A program made the translations under genes and the position numbers. The notes under the pieces were generated by a model, which did not search any database, was not told where the DNA came from, and saw only the letters and a program-made list of their open reading frames with translations. Of a DNA stretch of 64,000 nucleotides, positions 36,335 through 48,051 are shown piece after piece; positions within the stretch are counted from its first letter, which is position 1, and each line of letters begins with the position of its first letter. Origin of the DNA: Notamacropus eugenii (taxonomy: Eukaryota > Chordata > Mammalia > Diprotodontia > Macropodidae); assembly GCF_028372415.1 (NCBI RefSeq), contig NC_092878.1:25673403-25737402 (forward strand), in the 5' to 3' direction.

Positions 36335-36910
36335 ATGGTAGCTGATTGGATATGAGGTGGGGCTATGGGGCGGGAAAGAAGGAAGAGGCAAGGGTGACTC
36401 CTGTGTTCTTGAGATGGACCCCTCTCAACTCTCAATAAACATAAGGAACACAGGAGGAGAAGTGGGTTTGGGGAAAAGATAATAAACTCAATTTTGGAAA
36501 TATTGAGCATGATCTGCCCATGGGTGCTATCCAAGGTCGTGGGACACTAATGTTCAGGACAGAGTTGAAAGCTGGTAATGTAGATTTGGGAGTTATCTGC
36601 ATAATAGAGATTAGAAATGAAGTCTTGGGAGCTGATGAGATTACCAAGAGAGGAGAGAAAGAAAATAAAGAAGACCAAGGAGAGTCTAAGATTAAGTACA
36701 CCCTATGCATAAAGGGTGAGTCATAGATGATGTTCCAGCCAAGGAGCCTGAGAAGAAAGAGAGAGGAAGAAGAAGTAGTCAATGGGGCCTGTGTCATGAA
36801 AACCCAGCGAGACAGCACTTGGAAAGAGGGAATGAGTAACAGTACAGAACTCTGAAGAGATAAAGGAGATTGAGGACTAAGAAAAGGCCATTGGTTAAGA
36901 AATTAAGAAA
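36335..36910 (-). mobile_element. L2 LINE body
   Basis: Reversed L2 ORF sequence: AGGGTGACTCCTGTGTTCTTG, AGGAGAAGTGGGTTTGGGG, CTCAATTTTGGAAATATTGAGC and GATTTGGGAGTTATCTGCATAATAG. In the sense direction this is the L2 RT C-terminal region. Confidence 0.78.
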
Positions 36911-37009
36911 TCATAGAAAACTGTTTCAGTCAAGAGGTAGAGTTAGAAGTCAGGCTGCAAGGGCTTGAAAACTTTCCATCTGGCTCTGAGGAAGAATTGT
37001 GTAGTGTGT

Positions 37010-37335
37010 CTTCAAAGTCAGTCAAGGTATGATTTCAAGTCCCACTTCTGACACATACTGAATATTATGTATCCACTGCATACACAGTATTTTGTTTGTA
37101 GATAGATCTGTGCTAATCTAAGTATTACTCCAAATCACTTAGAGGTGAATTAATACTGTTTATCCCATCACTCCCAGACAATATAACAACAAAAGCAACT
37201 CACTCAAACTTTCTCAGTCTCAGTTTCCTTTTCTGTGAGATGGGGATAATAACATCGACCTTACAGGGTTGTTGTGAGTATCAAATGAAATAGTATGTGG
37301 AAAGCACTTCGAAAACCTTAAAGAGACCTATAAAT
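37010..37335 (+). mobile_element. CORE-SINE split by a foreign block of about 130 bp
   Basis: The SINE reads ...CAAGTCCCACTTCTGACACATACTG up to about 37062 and resumes at 37198 with ACTCACTCAAACTTTCTCAG, CTCAGTTTCCTTTTCTG and GGGTTGTTGTGAGTATC. The intervening 37063-37197 is not SINE; it matches 38255-38390. Confidence 0.75.
37063..37197. repeat. Duplicated block, copy A (inside SINE)
   Basis: The last 67 bases or so (CCAAATCACTTAG to ACAACAAAAGC) align without gaps to copy B with about 8 mismatches; the first half aligns more loosely. No family recognised. Confidence 0.7.
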
Positions 37336-38254
37336 ATAAATCTACTATATATAAACATTTATTATAATAAATAAAATATGCATATTAATACACAAATCTA
37401 AATCTAAAAATATAATCTACTCTCAAGGTAAATGACCTTAGGAAGGAACAGGCTAATCATGAAAGTATGGCTATGGAGACAAATATTGTATACAGCATGC
37501 ACAATTACTCTGGTACTCACGTAACCTCAAGCTTTTAAAAAATATTTTATGACAGCTAATTCTAATACACTTCATTTTTTTCTGATTGTTTTAATTAAGA
37601 GTTATGTATTTTCAAAAGCCCACAATAAAGACTTCATGTTCCCAAACAAACACCTAACCAGATGACAAGTACTACTGATTACATAAAAGTAATTTGGCTT
37701 ACAGCTTCATCAATGAAGGAAAGGTCACCTACATGTATTTAAAACCTAGGAGGCTACAGAAGAAAAATGCAAATACTAGTAACTAGTGCCTCATTGTATT
37801 ATTGCAGTTCCACCAGACTCTGTTCATTGTTTGCATTAACCTTGAATGAGCTTGCTTTTGCTTTAAGTGGTTTAATATTTGATTTACTGTCAACATTTCA
37901 TTTGAAAAAATAATCCACAAAAATGTAAAAGCAATGTTTGCTTTTCTGATTATATTTTTCTGACTGAAGATTAACAAAAGTGGAGGAGACAGAGAGATAT
38001 ATGCTTTAATTCTAATCACAAAACTAATTTTCTCAATCAAAATCTTTCAAGTAAACACATAGCAAAGGAAAAAAAATTAAGCCACCACACACTCATTCTA
38101 GACATATACTCTTCCCCAGCTAACCTATCAATCCCATCTCTCCCCAAATGATTTATTCTAATTATTACATGAATTTTAAAAGTATCTTTCAGATCTGTTA
38201 GATTAGGGGTTTGGATTTGTTGATTTTTGATTCAGCCCCAAAATTGTAACGTTC

Positions 38255-38390
38255 TGTTTATTGTGTGCACTACTTAGGTGCACAGCCAGTTTGTATGGAT
38301 ATGTACTAAGCTAAATCTTAATCCAAATCATTTAGCAGTGAATTAATACTGTTCACCCCATCATTCCCAGCCAATATAACAACAAAAGCT
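38255..38390. repeat. Duplicated block, copy B
   Basis: Same orientation as copy A, 1.2 kb to the right, with shared GTGAATTAATACTGTT and CAATATAACAACAAAAGC. 37336-38254 is otherwise AT-rich without recognised features. Confidence 0.7.
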
Positions 38391-39765
38391 AATCAATGTA
38401 GCTGCTCCCAGAGAATTGGAAGTGTCCAGCATGAGAGTCAATTTCCAACCTTCAAAAGAGTGAATCAAATCTATTTCAAATGGCCCAATTTGAAATTCTT
38501 TCAAATATACAGTGTACAATTAGGCTTTATGTTCAAATGAAGAACTATTAATGGTTTTGCTATCCACCTGGGCAATTGTAGCTGTAAAGACTATTACATG
38601 ACTAGTCCTTTCTACAGCCTTTCTTATATCCATCGAGGGTCTGCACCTGGCTCTGCTATTTGTGGCACTGCCATTTTTTAAACCTGTTTTGCTGGGGAAT
38701 TTCAGAAGAAACACAAAAACCAAATGTTCCTTGGCTGTCAAAAATTCAGTCAAAATGTCCCTCTGGCTGTTATTCAACTCTCTTAATTCAGACATCCAGA
38801 TGGCTTGATGAGAAGTTGGAGAAGGCAATGTAACAGCAGTTAGAATCACAATATCCATCATCACCTGGATACTTGGGGATTCTCTGTATTAGCACAGGTA
38901 TCCCAATGCAACCTATAGCTCCATCAATGGTAGTATTGCCTCTCAACTCTCATCCCACCCCAGTAATCAGGGTTATGACAAATGTTCCCTCAATGGATAT
39001 GTGTGTGCATGTATAATACCTTCCTCTGCCAGGAAGGAGAGTGCTTAGATGGTGCCACATACCATAGTTGAAGAATTATTTGGTTTAAAATATCTCATGC
39101 TATTTCAGAGGCTAATCTGTATATAAGCCAAATGGTTGGGGTAGGGGGAGAGCCAAATTATATAGTTGGCTAAAAATACACATTTAGATGTTTCCAATTT
39201 GGATTCAAAATACCCCTAATGCCTTGCCTCAAAAGTGCCATTTTTACCACAGTATACCAGAATGGCCTCATGGCGCTTCTTTTGTTTTGTTTTGTTTAAC
39301 AAACAATATATAATTATACTACATCATTCAAATTGAAGTTATTGGAGGATATGACATACATTATTAAATAACATTTATTTCAAATGTTGAAAGTGATGTT
39401 TCATGGTTTAAAATTTTTTTTAAATATGCTTTGAATCTTCCAAATACCTCCAGTTCAAATGATCCCTCCTTTAATCATTCTATTTTTTTGATTTGTTTTT
39501 TTTCCCCTAGTATTTCACCAGGAAAATTTAAATCATTTTATAATGTCAGCCATTCAGGAAAATACAGCTTTGTTTGTAACAAAACACAAACATTGAGAAT
39601 AGCATACCCTTAAAAATATATGTAATAGAAAACCTTACTTCAAATCAAGGAACAAATTACCTTTTTACCAAACAGCAAAATTGGCAGATCTACCCAATGG
39701 ATCTGAGCAATTTTTTTTAATAGACTAGTTCTAAAATAAATCAGGCCATTGCTAAGTAACTATTA
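38391..39765. other. Stretch without recognised features
   Basis: Contains a 114-codon minus-strand frame (38520-38864) with no familiar motif. A TTTTGTTTTG run lies at 39278-39297. Nothing else recognised. Confidence 0.4.
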
Positions 39766-39769
39766 TAAT

Positions 39770-40092
39770 CATAATAACTCACATTGGTTTGGAACTTAAA
39801 GATTTGCAAATAACTTTCACAGTCCTGTAAAGGAGGTTCTTAATAAGTAGTCATTGGAATCAATTGGAGGACATGAGTTTGGAGGTAACATAGTAGAAAG
39901 ATTGTAGTTCTTTGAGATGAAAAGATTGGAGTTCAGACATTTATGTGACTTTCCCAATTTCACACATAGCAAATTATTTCTTGTGGTTGCATCTATCAAG
40001 GATTCTTAGTTTCTTCATCTGTAAAATAGGGAAAATTATAAACTTAGCTCACAGGACTTTTGTGAGGATCAAATGAGATAAGCTATGTAGGT
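39770..40092. mobile_element. MIR fragments, both orientations
   Basis: 39770-39840 reversed (CTCACATTGGTTTGGAAC), 39900-39975 reversed-like (ATTTATGTGACTTTCCCAA), and 40005-40090 plus (TTCTTCATCTGTAAAATAGG, GTGAGGATCAAATGAGATAAG). Confidence 0.6.
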
Positions 40093-40094
40093 CC

Positions 40095-40600
40095 ATTAAT
40101 GCACTGTTGGTAGAAGAGTGAAATGATCAAGCCATTCTAGAAAGCAATCTGGAATTATTCCCAGAAAGACTGCACATATCCTTAAACCCAACAATACTGC
40201 TACTAGGTCTACATCCCAAGAAATAAAAGAGGAAAAGGATCTATATGGACAAAAATATTTTTATCAGCTCTTTTTGTGCTGGCAAAGAATTGGACACCAA
40301 GGGGAAGTCTATCAATGGAAAATGGCTGAACAAGTAATGATACACGTGTGTGATTGAATACTTTAGTGCTATAAGAAATGATGAAGAGGATGATTTCAGA
40401 AAAACCCAGGAAGATTTCTGAAATGAACTGATCCAGAGTGAAAGGAGCAGAACCAGGAGAACAATTTATAAAATAATGAAAACAGTGTAAAGAAAACAAC
40501 TTTGAAAGACTTAGAAACTCTATCAACACAATGACCAACCACAACTCCAGGGGGTTCATGATGAAATATGCTACCCATCTTCATAAATAAATCAATTTCT
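40095..40600 (+). mobile_element. L1 ORF2 C-terminus and 3' UTR
   Basis: TGCACTGTTGGTAGAAG, CCAACAATACTGCTACTAGG, CTATATGGACAAAAATATTTTTATC, GAATGATGAAGAGG-like and CAGAACCAGGAGAACAATTTATA. Many stops. Confidence 0.85.
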
Positions 40601-40825
40601 AGTTGGTCTGTTACATAGTAAGGTATTGATAATCCTGTTTCCTTGGAAAATGAGGAAAAGGTAGATCATTTAAGCCCAAATTTCATTCTACTCTATGGAT
40701 ATAAAGATGGACAATATGCCAGGTCCATAATTGAACTGAGAAAGAGAGTAGGCTGGATTACATTGGGGAAATTGCGTAGCATTTTTAATTATTCCAATTT
40801 GATAGCTAATACAAAAGCCTAATTT

Positions 40826-40870
40826 CACACACACACACACACACATAGACACACACATACACACACAAGC
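40826..40870. repeat. (CA)n microsatellite
   Basis: About 45 bases of CACACA with a few TAGACA/TACACA interruptions, then a short (CTAT)n. 40601-40825 and 40871-41030 hold nothing else. Confidence 0.9.
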
Positions 40871-41034
40871 CTATCTATCTATGATAGTGTTATATCACTG
40901 AGAATCATAGAGCACCACAATCTGTGAAAAATGAAAATTGTGTGTGACTCAAAGGGTGGTGGAGACACATAATAAGATTAAATAAAGTGGAGACTAGTCC
41001 TTACTATGACTTGCATGCAAGAGGTCATAATATT

Positions 41035-41285
41035 AATAATAACTATTATTTATACAAAGTGTACTTACAAAGTGTTTTCTGTACATATATGATCTCATTT
41101 TATCCTCATAACAATCCTGGGAATTAGGTGCTTTTACTATCCCCATTTTAAGATGGGGAAACCAAAGCAAAGATTAAGTGACTTGTCCAGGATCATACAG
41201 GTAGCTTAGTCTATGAGGCCAGATTTTTACCGAGGTCTTCCTGACTCCAGGTCCAATGCTCTAGCCACTGTACCACCTAGCTAGC
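41035..41285 (-). mobile_element. Therian/marsupial CORE-SINE, near full length
   Basis: CTCATTTTATCCTCATAACAATCC, ATTTTAAGATGGGGAAACC, TTAAGTGACTTGTCCAGG, CGAGGTCTTCCTGACTCC and GCTCTAGCCACTGTACCACCTAG. Confidence 0.88.
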
Positions 41286-42269
41286 AAGATATGAAAGATA
41301 TCACCTAAAAAAATGTACAGTCATAAGCTGGTTATGTAGCAAGAGTGAAGATAACAGATGGGCAGCCTAAGTATTGGACTGGGACCTACCTGTAAGATGC
41401 TAAAAGAATCAGAAGGGAAAAAAAGATCTCCAAATTGTTGGCTAGATCCTCTATGGAGGATTTAGTGTAGTGTATGGATAAGAATCACCCAGAATAAGAA
41501 AGGTTAAGGTAGGTTAAGATTTGTGTCATTTAAGTAAACCACAGATCCCAAGATATCATTCAGCTCCTTATCAGTGACAACCAGAGAGCTAGCTAGGGCG
41601 GGTAGTCAGGGCTCTGTTCCAGGATAATTTAAAGAGTGCTGAAAGCACCTTCCTGGGGGTGCTTTCTCCTCTGGCTTCCCAGATTGCTGTTCTCTTCACT
41701 GATGCCCTTACTCCCCTGGCCAGCTCTACCTCAGCAGTGGCAAGCATCATGCTTCCTCTCTTAGCAGCTATATTTTCAGCAGCATAGAAACTTTTCTGTA
41801 AACCAGAGTTTCTCAAAGTGTGTGGAACCCTGTGCTCCTTGAGACCCATTTAGGGAATACATGAGGTCCAAACTATTTTCATAATAATAGTACCAATACA
41901 TTATTTGCCTATGAAAATGTACCTCTCTTTTCCAACTACATATCTGTGAGGTTGATTTTCTTTGTATACTTCAAACAACCTATGTCAACAGAGTAAATGT
42001 AAAAGCAGCTATGAGAATCCATCAATCTTCTATTAAGCCAGACATTAAAGAGATTTGCAACAATTTATAAAATAATGCTACTCTTATTACTACTTTTTGT
42101 TTAGAAAAATACAGTTATTTTTCATGAAAACATATTATGGTAATGTAATGGATTTGTTATTTTAAGTGAATTAATAAACACTTTTTAATTATCAGTTTTA
42201 ATTTCTAATATAGTAAATACTGATAGATATAACCCAGAGAACAAAAACTCTTTGCAGTCCTCAATAACT

Positions 42270-42570
42270 TGTAAGCTTTTTCCTTTTTGAACTTAAATAC
42301 AAAAAGACAAAAAAGAATATTACCATGTACACAATACAACATAAAAAGAGAATTCAATATAAAACCACTAATTTCCATTTCAGTCTTTTTTTTTTTAACT
42401 GTGTAATAAATACTAATCATTGTTTTCAAAGCTACCCTGCTTTTCTGTGTTTGCTTCTAAATTTTCTTCTATTCTCTGCTATGAATTTTTAATTTTTTTC
42501 TCCCTCCCTCCCCAACCTGCCCCAGGGAAGGCTATCATTAGATGAAAAATGTGCTTGTGTCTGTCTGTCC

Positions 42571-42617
<47 letters not shown>

Positions 42618-42710
42618 ACCATACTATACATACTTCTATTTATCATTCTTTCTCTAGATATGAATAGCATCCTCCTTCACAAGCCCTTCATAGTTGACGA
42701 GTATTTGTAA
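42270..42710 (-). mobile_element. L1 3' UTR inserted in the hAT relic
   Basis: Reversed L1 end: CCAGGGAAGGCTATCATTAG, then a (GT)n run and ACCATACTATACATACTTC, TCTCTAGATATGAATAGCATCC and CCCTTCATAGTTGACGAG. Confidence 0.75.
42571..42616. repeat. (GT)n microsatellite within the L1 3' UTR
   Basis: About 45 bases of pure GTGTGT, at a place where this L1 family normally has a short GT stretch. Confidence 0.93.
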
Positions 42711-42789
42711 TGCTCAAAATGGAATATCTATGATTGCTAAAGGATCCTGAAACTAAAAAATTTGAGAACTGCTCCTCTAGGCCATACCC

Positions 42790-43540
42790 CCAAATAGAGG
42801 AAGCCTCCCTCCATTTTTCCCATTCTGTGTTTGGCCTTGTGAAAATGTTGCTAGTTTACATCTCTGATGATAACAGAAGGTATCTCAGCATATTTGGCTT
42901 TGCCTCTCTCACAAGGTCATCATTAAATAAATTTAATTTGGACAAACCTCAAATAAGCAATCTTTTTAGAAAACTCCAAGGAAGAGATGCTTCCATGAAA
43001 AAAAGAACTCATGGATACTGACAGAATGATGTTCCCTAATCATTTCTTTGCAGTGTGCAAAGTGACACAAAACTAAAATTATATGCCTCCCAGAACCAAG
43101 ATTATTGGGAGCTGAAATTTGCAAGGTACTCTAAGGAAGCATCTACCATACGCCAAAACACCAAATGAAAAAGACACTTCTCTATCTACCACTAAAAAAC
43201 CCGTTAATCATTTTTACTAAATTTACTTTATTTAATTGGATTTTTTGGCAGCATGTAGACATAGCTCTAATTTAATATTCAAGGCAAAAATCCCAATATT
43301 GCTTATGAATTCTTTTATTTTTAAAATGGAAATAAATCTGTTAACCTCTCTAGACTCCAGTTCACTCTGGACCTTTTCTGGCTACTACAACAAAATTATA
43401 TCTAACTCCCTTCTTGTCTCAAAGAGACATTTTAAGGATAAATGGGACGGTATTTACAAAATGCTTATAATTCTTTGTTCAGAAAACAGCACAAGAAGCA
43501 AGGCTCCCAAGTCAAGACAAATACTTTATGATAGCAAACT
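42790..43540. other. Stretch without recognised features
   Basis: No repeat or conserved frame recognised; the plus-strand 136-codon frame at 43236-43646 runs into L2 and has no familiar motif. Confidence 0.45.
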
Positions 43541-43544
43541 AGCA

Positions 43545-44475
43545 CAGGCTTACTCCGACAGCTTCATCTCTCTCCACCTCTCTGTAGCATTTGGCATTGC
43601 TGATCAGTCTCTTCCTAGATCCTGTCTAGGCTCTAGCTTGTTGTGACATTTCTCTGTTGTATTTCTCTTTCTAACTGTCTGACCATTCCTTCTGAGTCTC
43701 CTTTGCAATTTCACTATTCATATCACCACCCCTAATTGTGGGTGCAACCCAAAGCTCTGTCCTAAACCCTCATCTCTTCTCTCTGAATAGTCTATCACCT
43801 ACAACCTCTTCAGCTTCTATGGATTTAATTATCATCTCTCTGCAAATGACTTCTAAATCTATATAACAATTCTAATCTCTCTTCTTAGCTCCAGTCCTAT
43901 ATGACAAACTGTATATTGTATACCTCAAACCTGATGTCTTGTAGGCATCTTAATATCAACATGTCTGAAGTTATCTCCCCCCCCACCTCCCACCAAACCC
44001 ACCTCTCTCCCAAGCTTACCTAATTTTGTCAAGGATACCACCATCCTTCCATCCACCCAAGTTCACAATCTCTACATTATTCATGACTCACTCTCCCTCA
44101 TCCTATATATCCAATCAGTTGTCAAATCTTGCTTCTCCCTCCATGATATCTTTTGCATCCATTCCTTTCTCTCAATTCATACAGCCACTACCCAAGTTCA
44201 AGCCCTCATCACCTCTCACTTGCTACAGTTCCTACCAGCTTCTGGTGGCCTCTCCTCTAAGACTACCTTCCATGTATCATATATGTGTGTGTGTGTGCGT
44301 GTTTATTATATATAACATATTGTATATATGTTATATATAATATGTATCTATATATAGTATGTACTGATTTATGTATATATTGTCTACCTTAGTTGAATGT
44401 AAGTGCCTTGAGCACAGGGACTGTTTTTGTTTTCTCTTGAGCATGTAACACAGTGTCTAGGACATAATAAATGAA
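43545..44475 (+). mobile_element. L2 LINE, RT C-terminal region to 3' end
   Basis: CCCAAAGCTCTGTCCTAAACC, AACATGTCTGAAGTTATCTC, TCATGACTCACTCTCCC, CAAGTTCAAGCCCTCATCACC, then the end GTAAGTGCCTTGAGCACAGGG. A (TG)n/(TA)n run at 44278-44390 sits before the end. Confidence 0.85.
44278..44390. repeat. (TG)n/(TA)n microsatellite
   Basis: TGTGTGTGTGCGTG followed by about 80 bases of TATATAA/TATGTA alternation. Confidence 0.85.
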
Positions 44476-44830
44476 TCAACAAGTCAGTTGACAAGTATTT
44501 ATCAAGCACCAGTCACTCTGCGTATCACTGGGCATAAGAAGAAAGGAAAAATTAGTGCCCTATCCGCAAAGAGTTCATGTTCTCAAGTTAACATGTAGAC
44601 AGGGATTTATTAAATAACTGCTATGTGTCAGATGTTATGATAAGCACTAAAGATACAAGGAAAGGCAAATATAATCCCTGCTCTCAAAGAGGGAGGGAGA
44701 ATGAGGAAGAAAATGAGGGAGAAAACATACAAACAACTATGTGCAAACAAGACAGGAAAAATTGGAGATAGTTAACAGAGAATAGGTACTAGGATTAAGG
44801 GGATCAGGAAAGATTTCCGTAATGGTAATT
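44475..44830 (-). mobile_element. L2 3' end, two overlapping reversed copies
   Basis: Reversed L2 end motifs occur twice: GACAAGTATTTATCAAGCACC at about 44490 and GGGATTTATTAAATAACTGC at about 44600, each followed by an AAGGAAAGGCAAA-like stretch. 44831-45289 holds nothing recognised. Confidence 0.7.
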
Positions 44831-45289
44831 GAAATGGGAAGATCTTTCCCATTCATTAATAGGTCCATGTGACCTACTTAAATTACACAGAAGCCTAAGT
44901 CACCCATGGTGGAAGGAGCTTGCTGAACAGGTGGAACAGGAAGAGTGGAGCAGAACTGACAGGAAGTTGGTGAGAGCAGTTAGGGCAGAGGGAGGAGTGG
45001 ACACAGGCAAGCAGACACAGCTAAGTTCCTAAGTGCTTGTTTGTTTGTGAGAAGGCCCCAGCAGGGGAAGGAGGCTTGGGAATGGCTTTGTCCCTTACAG
45101 TACTAATGTGTATTGACTTCTTGGTTATTGTAATGGATTTGGCTTTCTGGTGTTGGGATTTGGCTTTCTGGAGTCTGAATAAATGTTTTTCTTCTGCCTT
45201 GTATCTGGAGAGTCTGTTATATTTTGTGATTCAGAACTACTCTGACATATTCATAGTTGCCCTCAGTGCTATGACTATTGCCTAGACAA

Positions 45290-45790
45290 TACTAAAAGAA
45301 GATGAAATTTTATCTGGGACTTGAAGGACAACTGGGAAGCCAGGAGATGAAGAAGAGGAGGGAGAGAATTTTAGGCATGGGAGACAGCCAGTGAAAATGT
45401 CCAGAATTAGAATGTCTTTTTGAGAAATAGCAAGGAAGTCAGTGTCACTGGATTTCAGAAAACATGGAAGGGAATATGATATAAGAATACTGGGAAGATA
45501 GGAATTGGCCAGATTATGAAAGGCTTTAACAGTCAAAGGATTTTATATCTGATATTGGGGAAAATCTGGAACCACTGGAGTTTATTGAATAAGACAGTGA
45601 CATGGCCAGACCTATACTTTGATAAAATGATTTTGATGGCTGAGTGGAGAATGGACTAGAGTGGAGAAAGAGTTTAGGCAGAGAGACCAACTCAAAAAGA
45701 AAGCTATTGCAGTAATTGAAGCATGAGATTGTGAGGCCATATACTGGGGTGGCAGCAGCATCACATTCTAATGAGAAGTAATTAATAAAG
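45290..45790 (-). mobile_element. L2 LINE body
   Basis: Reversed L2: GGCATGGGAGACAGCCAGTG, AGGAAGTCAGTGTCACTGG, ATTGGCCAGATTATGAAAGGC, GACATGGCCAGACC, GTATTGCAGTAATTG-like. Confidence 0.8.
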
Positions 45791-46202
45791 CCTATTGACT
45801 GATTTGACTAGTTTCCCTGCTTCAGCTCTCTCTGATCCCATCACCCTCCACAGAACTGCTCAAGTAATTTTCCTAATGCACCTGTCATTCCCCTACTCCA
45901 TAAACTCCAATAGCTCCCTATTTCCCCTTGGATCAAATATAAATTTCTCCATTTGTCTTTTAAAGCCCTTCCTAATCTAATGCCAACCTACTTTCCCAAC
46001 TTTATTATACATAACTTTTCTTCTCACAATCTAAAGTTCAGCCAAACTGGTCTTTTTGCAATTCCTCACGTGACACACCATTTCTCAACTCCATGATTTT
46101 GCCCTGGCTCCTGCCCATTGCTGGAACACATGATCTCTTTATCTCCACCTCATGACATTCCTTATTCCCTTCAAAACTCTACTCAAATTCTATGTTCTAA
46201 AC

Positions 46203-46404
46203 CAGGGTTTCTTAACCTTTTTCATCATTGGCAGTCGGGTGAAGTACTTGGACCCCTTCTTAGAATAATGTGCATTACTTACATTCATAATAAAAGGAAA
46301 TGCCCAATTTCAGTTAGATATTAGTAAAAATAAATGTGATTCTATCCCACCCATGATCACAGAGTCCCCTGAAATCTATACACAAATCCTTTGTTAAAAA
46401 ATTG
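46203..46404 (+). mobile_element. hAT non-autonomous DNA transposon with 8-bp duplication
   Basis: 202 bp with a left end CAGGGTTTCTTAACC and a right end GTTAAAAAATTG (worn inverted repeat). TTCTAAAC occurs perfectly at 46195-46202 and 46405-46412, the 8-bp target duplication expected of hAT. Internal GGACCCCTTCTTAGAATAATG fits a common mammalian MER-type family. Confidence 0.82.
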
Positions 46405-46447
46405 TTCTAAACAGATATTTTCCTGATACCCTTCCTCCTAAAATTAT

Positions 46448-46557
46448 AGTACACACATGCACACACATGCATGCATGAATGCACATGTACGCATGCATAC
46501 TCACGCACAAGCGTGCACACATGCACATGCATACACATGTACACACACACTTATTTA
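46448..46557. repeat. (CA)n/(TGCA)n alternating purine-pyrimidine repeat
   Basis: About 110 bases of ACACATGCACACACATGCATG-type alternation, including ACGCATGC and CGTGCACAC, all of which can adopt Z-DNA. Confidence 0.88.
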
Positions 46558-46715
46558 AGTGTGTGTGCTTCTTTATGCTTATGCTCTTCCCCCCTAACCC
46601 AATATACCATAAGCTGCTTCAGGTTTAGGACAATTTCAGTTTTGTATTTGTATCTCTAGCCCCTAGAACAGTGCCTGGTGCATTATAGGATCTTAATAAA
46701 TGGTGGTTGATTGAT

Positions 46716-47555
46716 TGAAATGGGACTAAATCAGTCAAAACTAAATAGAAAAATCAAGTCATGAAACAAGCAAGAATTTGAATTTTAATCAATAAATTAC
46801 AATATTTTCTCTCTATTTAAAATTTACTTCAGATTAACCTTAAGTGAACTATGTCATTCATAAGTTTGGAAAAAGCAAAGGGCATTTTTACAGACTGGTA
46901 AATTTCTGTACTTCATAAATTTTAAACTCTTTGTGAGGCTGATAGTTGTTTATTTTGGTTTACACAATTCTTTCTCTTAGGAATAACTTTAAATTGATGG
47001 ATTTATAGCAAACCTATAACATTTGATAGCATGTCCAATAGTTAGAATTTAGTGAGTCATTACCAGGGCACATCACAGCCTCGTGAAAGTGTCATGGTTG
47101 CCTGCCCTAAGGATTTAAGTGCCTAAGACCACAGATGAAACGTTTTTTCAAATTGCATTTCTGACACTGAGTTGTTATTTTTACAAGATACATTCTTTAT
47201 CTCCTTGCCTATTTTTCCTTCTATAAAATGTTTGTTTCTTATTTTTTTAAAAAAATTTACATATTTCATGGAATGGAATGGAAGCTTTAAAAGATCATAG
47301 TTATAGCTCAAATATTTTATATACCACTGAGCCTTCCTTTGTAACAAAGGAAAAGAGTTTTTTGTGACCAGTCGCAAAGGTAACCAAGTCCAGTAACACA
47401 TGCTTAATTCCAAGCCTGTAGCCCTGTGTGTATTAAATCCTCTGACCTCCAGAGCAAAGATTGTGCGTTGCAATTAATCTTTAATTTGACTGCTTTTTAG
47501 TAGTATTTTCATTTATATTACAGTGACTATTGTCTACACTAAGGGTCTATCTCCT
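46716..47555. other. Stretch without recognised features
   Basis: AT-rich, no repeat recognised. The 116-codon minus-strand frame at 47123-47473 has no known motif. Confidence 0.4.
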
Positions 47556-47559
47556 GCTT

Positions 47560-48050
47560 CCGATTTTTTTGTATTCTTCACAAACTACTCTTTTCAAGAT
47601 TCTTTAAATTCCTCAAATTCATTATTTTCTTACAGTGTCATCATATCCCATTACATTTATGTACCACAACTTGTTTAGCCACCCCCAAATCAATATTGTT
47701 TCTGGTTTATTTTGCTACCACAAAGAGTGTTGCTATGAATATTTTGGAATATATAGGATCTTTTCTTCTTTCCGCTGACCTCCTTAGGGTATATGCCCAG
47801 TAGTGTAGTCAATTATGAGGTCAAAGGCTTGGAAGGTTAATGACTTTCCTAGCACAGTTCCAATTGTTTTTCAGAGCAGTGGAGCCAATTTGCAGTTCTT
47901 CCAGCTGTGTATTAATGTGACTGTTTCCATAGCTCTTCTAACACTGCCTTTTTCCATCTTTAATCATTTTTGCCAATTTCTTTGGATTACTTTTTTTAGT
48001 CTTTTAATGTTTCTTCTAATTCTATGAGAAAGCAATTCTTAAAATTCTTT
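47560..48050 (-). mobile_element. L1 ORF2 C-terminal fragment
   Basis: Reversed ORF2: CATTTATGTACCACAACTTGTTTAG, TTGCTATGAATATTTTGG, GGGTATATGCCCAGTAGTG, ATTTGCAGTTCTTCCAG, TCATTTTTGCCAATTTC. More diverged than its neighbours to the right. Confidence 0.82.
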
Positions 48051-48051
48051 T

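Larger units (their letters stand above)
41808..42780 (+). mobile_element. hAT-type DNA transposon relic, split by an L1 end
   Basis: The left end CAGAGTTTCTCAAAGTGTG and right end AAATTTGAGAACTGCTC are inverted repeats typical of hAT-Charlie elements. GGTCCAAACTATTTTCATAATAATAG near the left end fits a known mammalian family. The element is interrupted at about 42270-42710. Non-autonomous or fully decayed; no transposase frame. Confidence 0.6.
45800..46715 (+). mobile_element. L2 LINE 3' region, interrupted by a hAT MITE and a simple repeat
   Basis: L2 body at 45820-46200 (CTCCAATAGCTCCCTATTTCC, AAAGCCCTTCCTAATCTAATGCC), resuming at 46413-46445 (TTTTCCTGATACCC) and 46575-46710 (end AACAGTGCCTGGTGCATTATAGG, AATAAATGGTGG). 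Confidence 0.82.

Noticed and set aside
38520..38864. 114-codon minus-strand frame
   Set aside because: No known motif, no homologue I can name, no splice context; probably chance.
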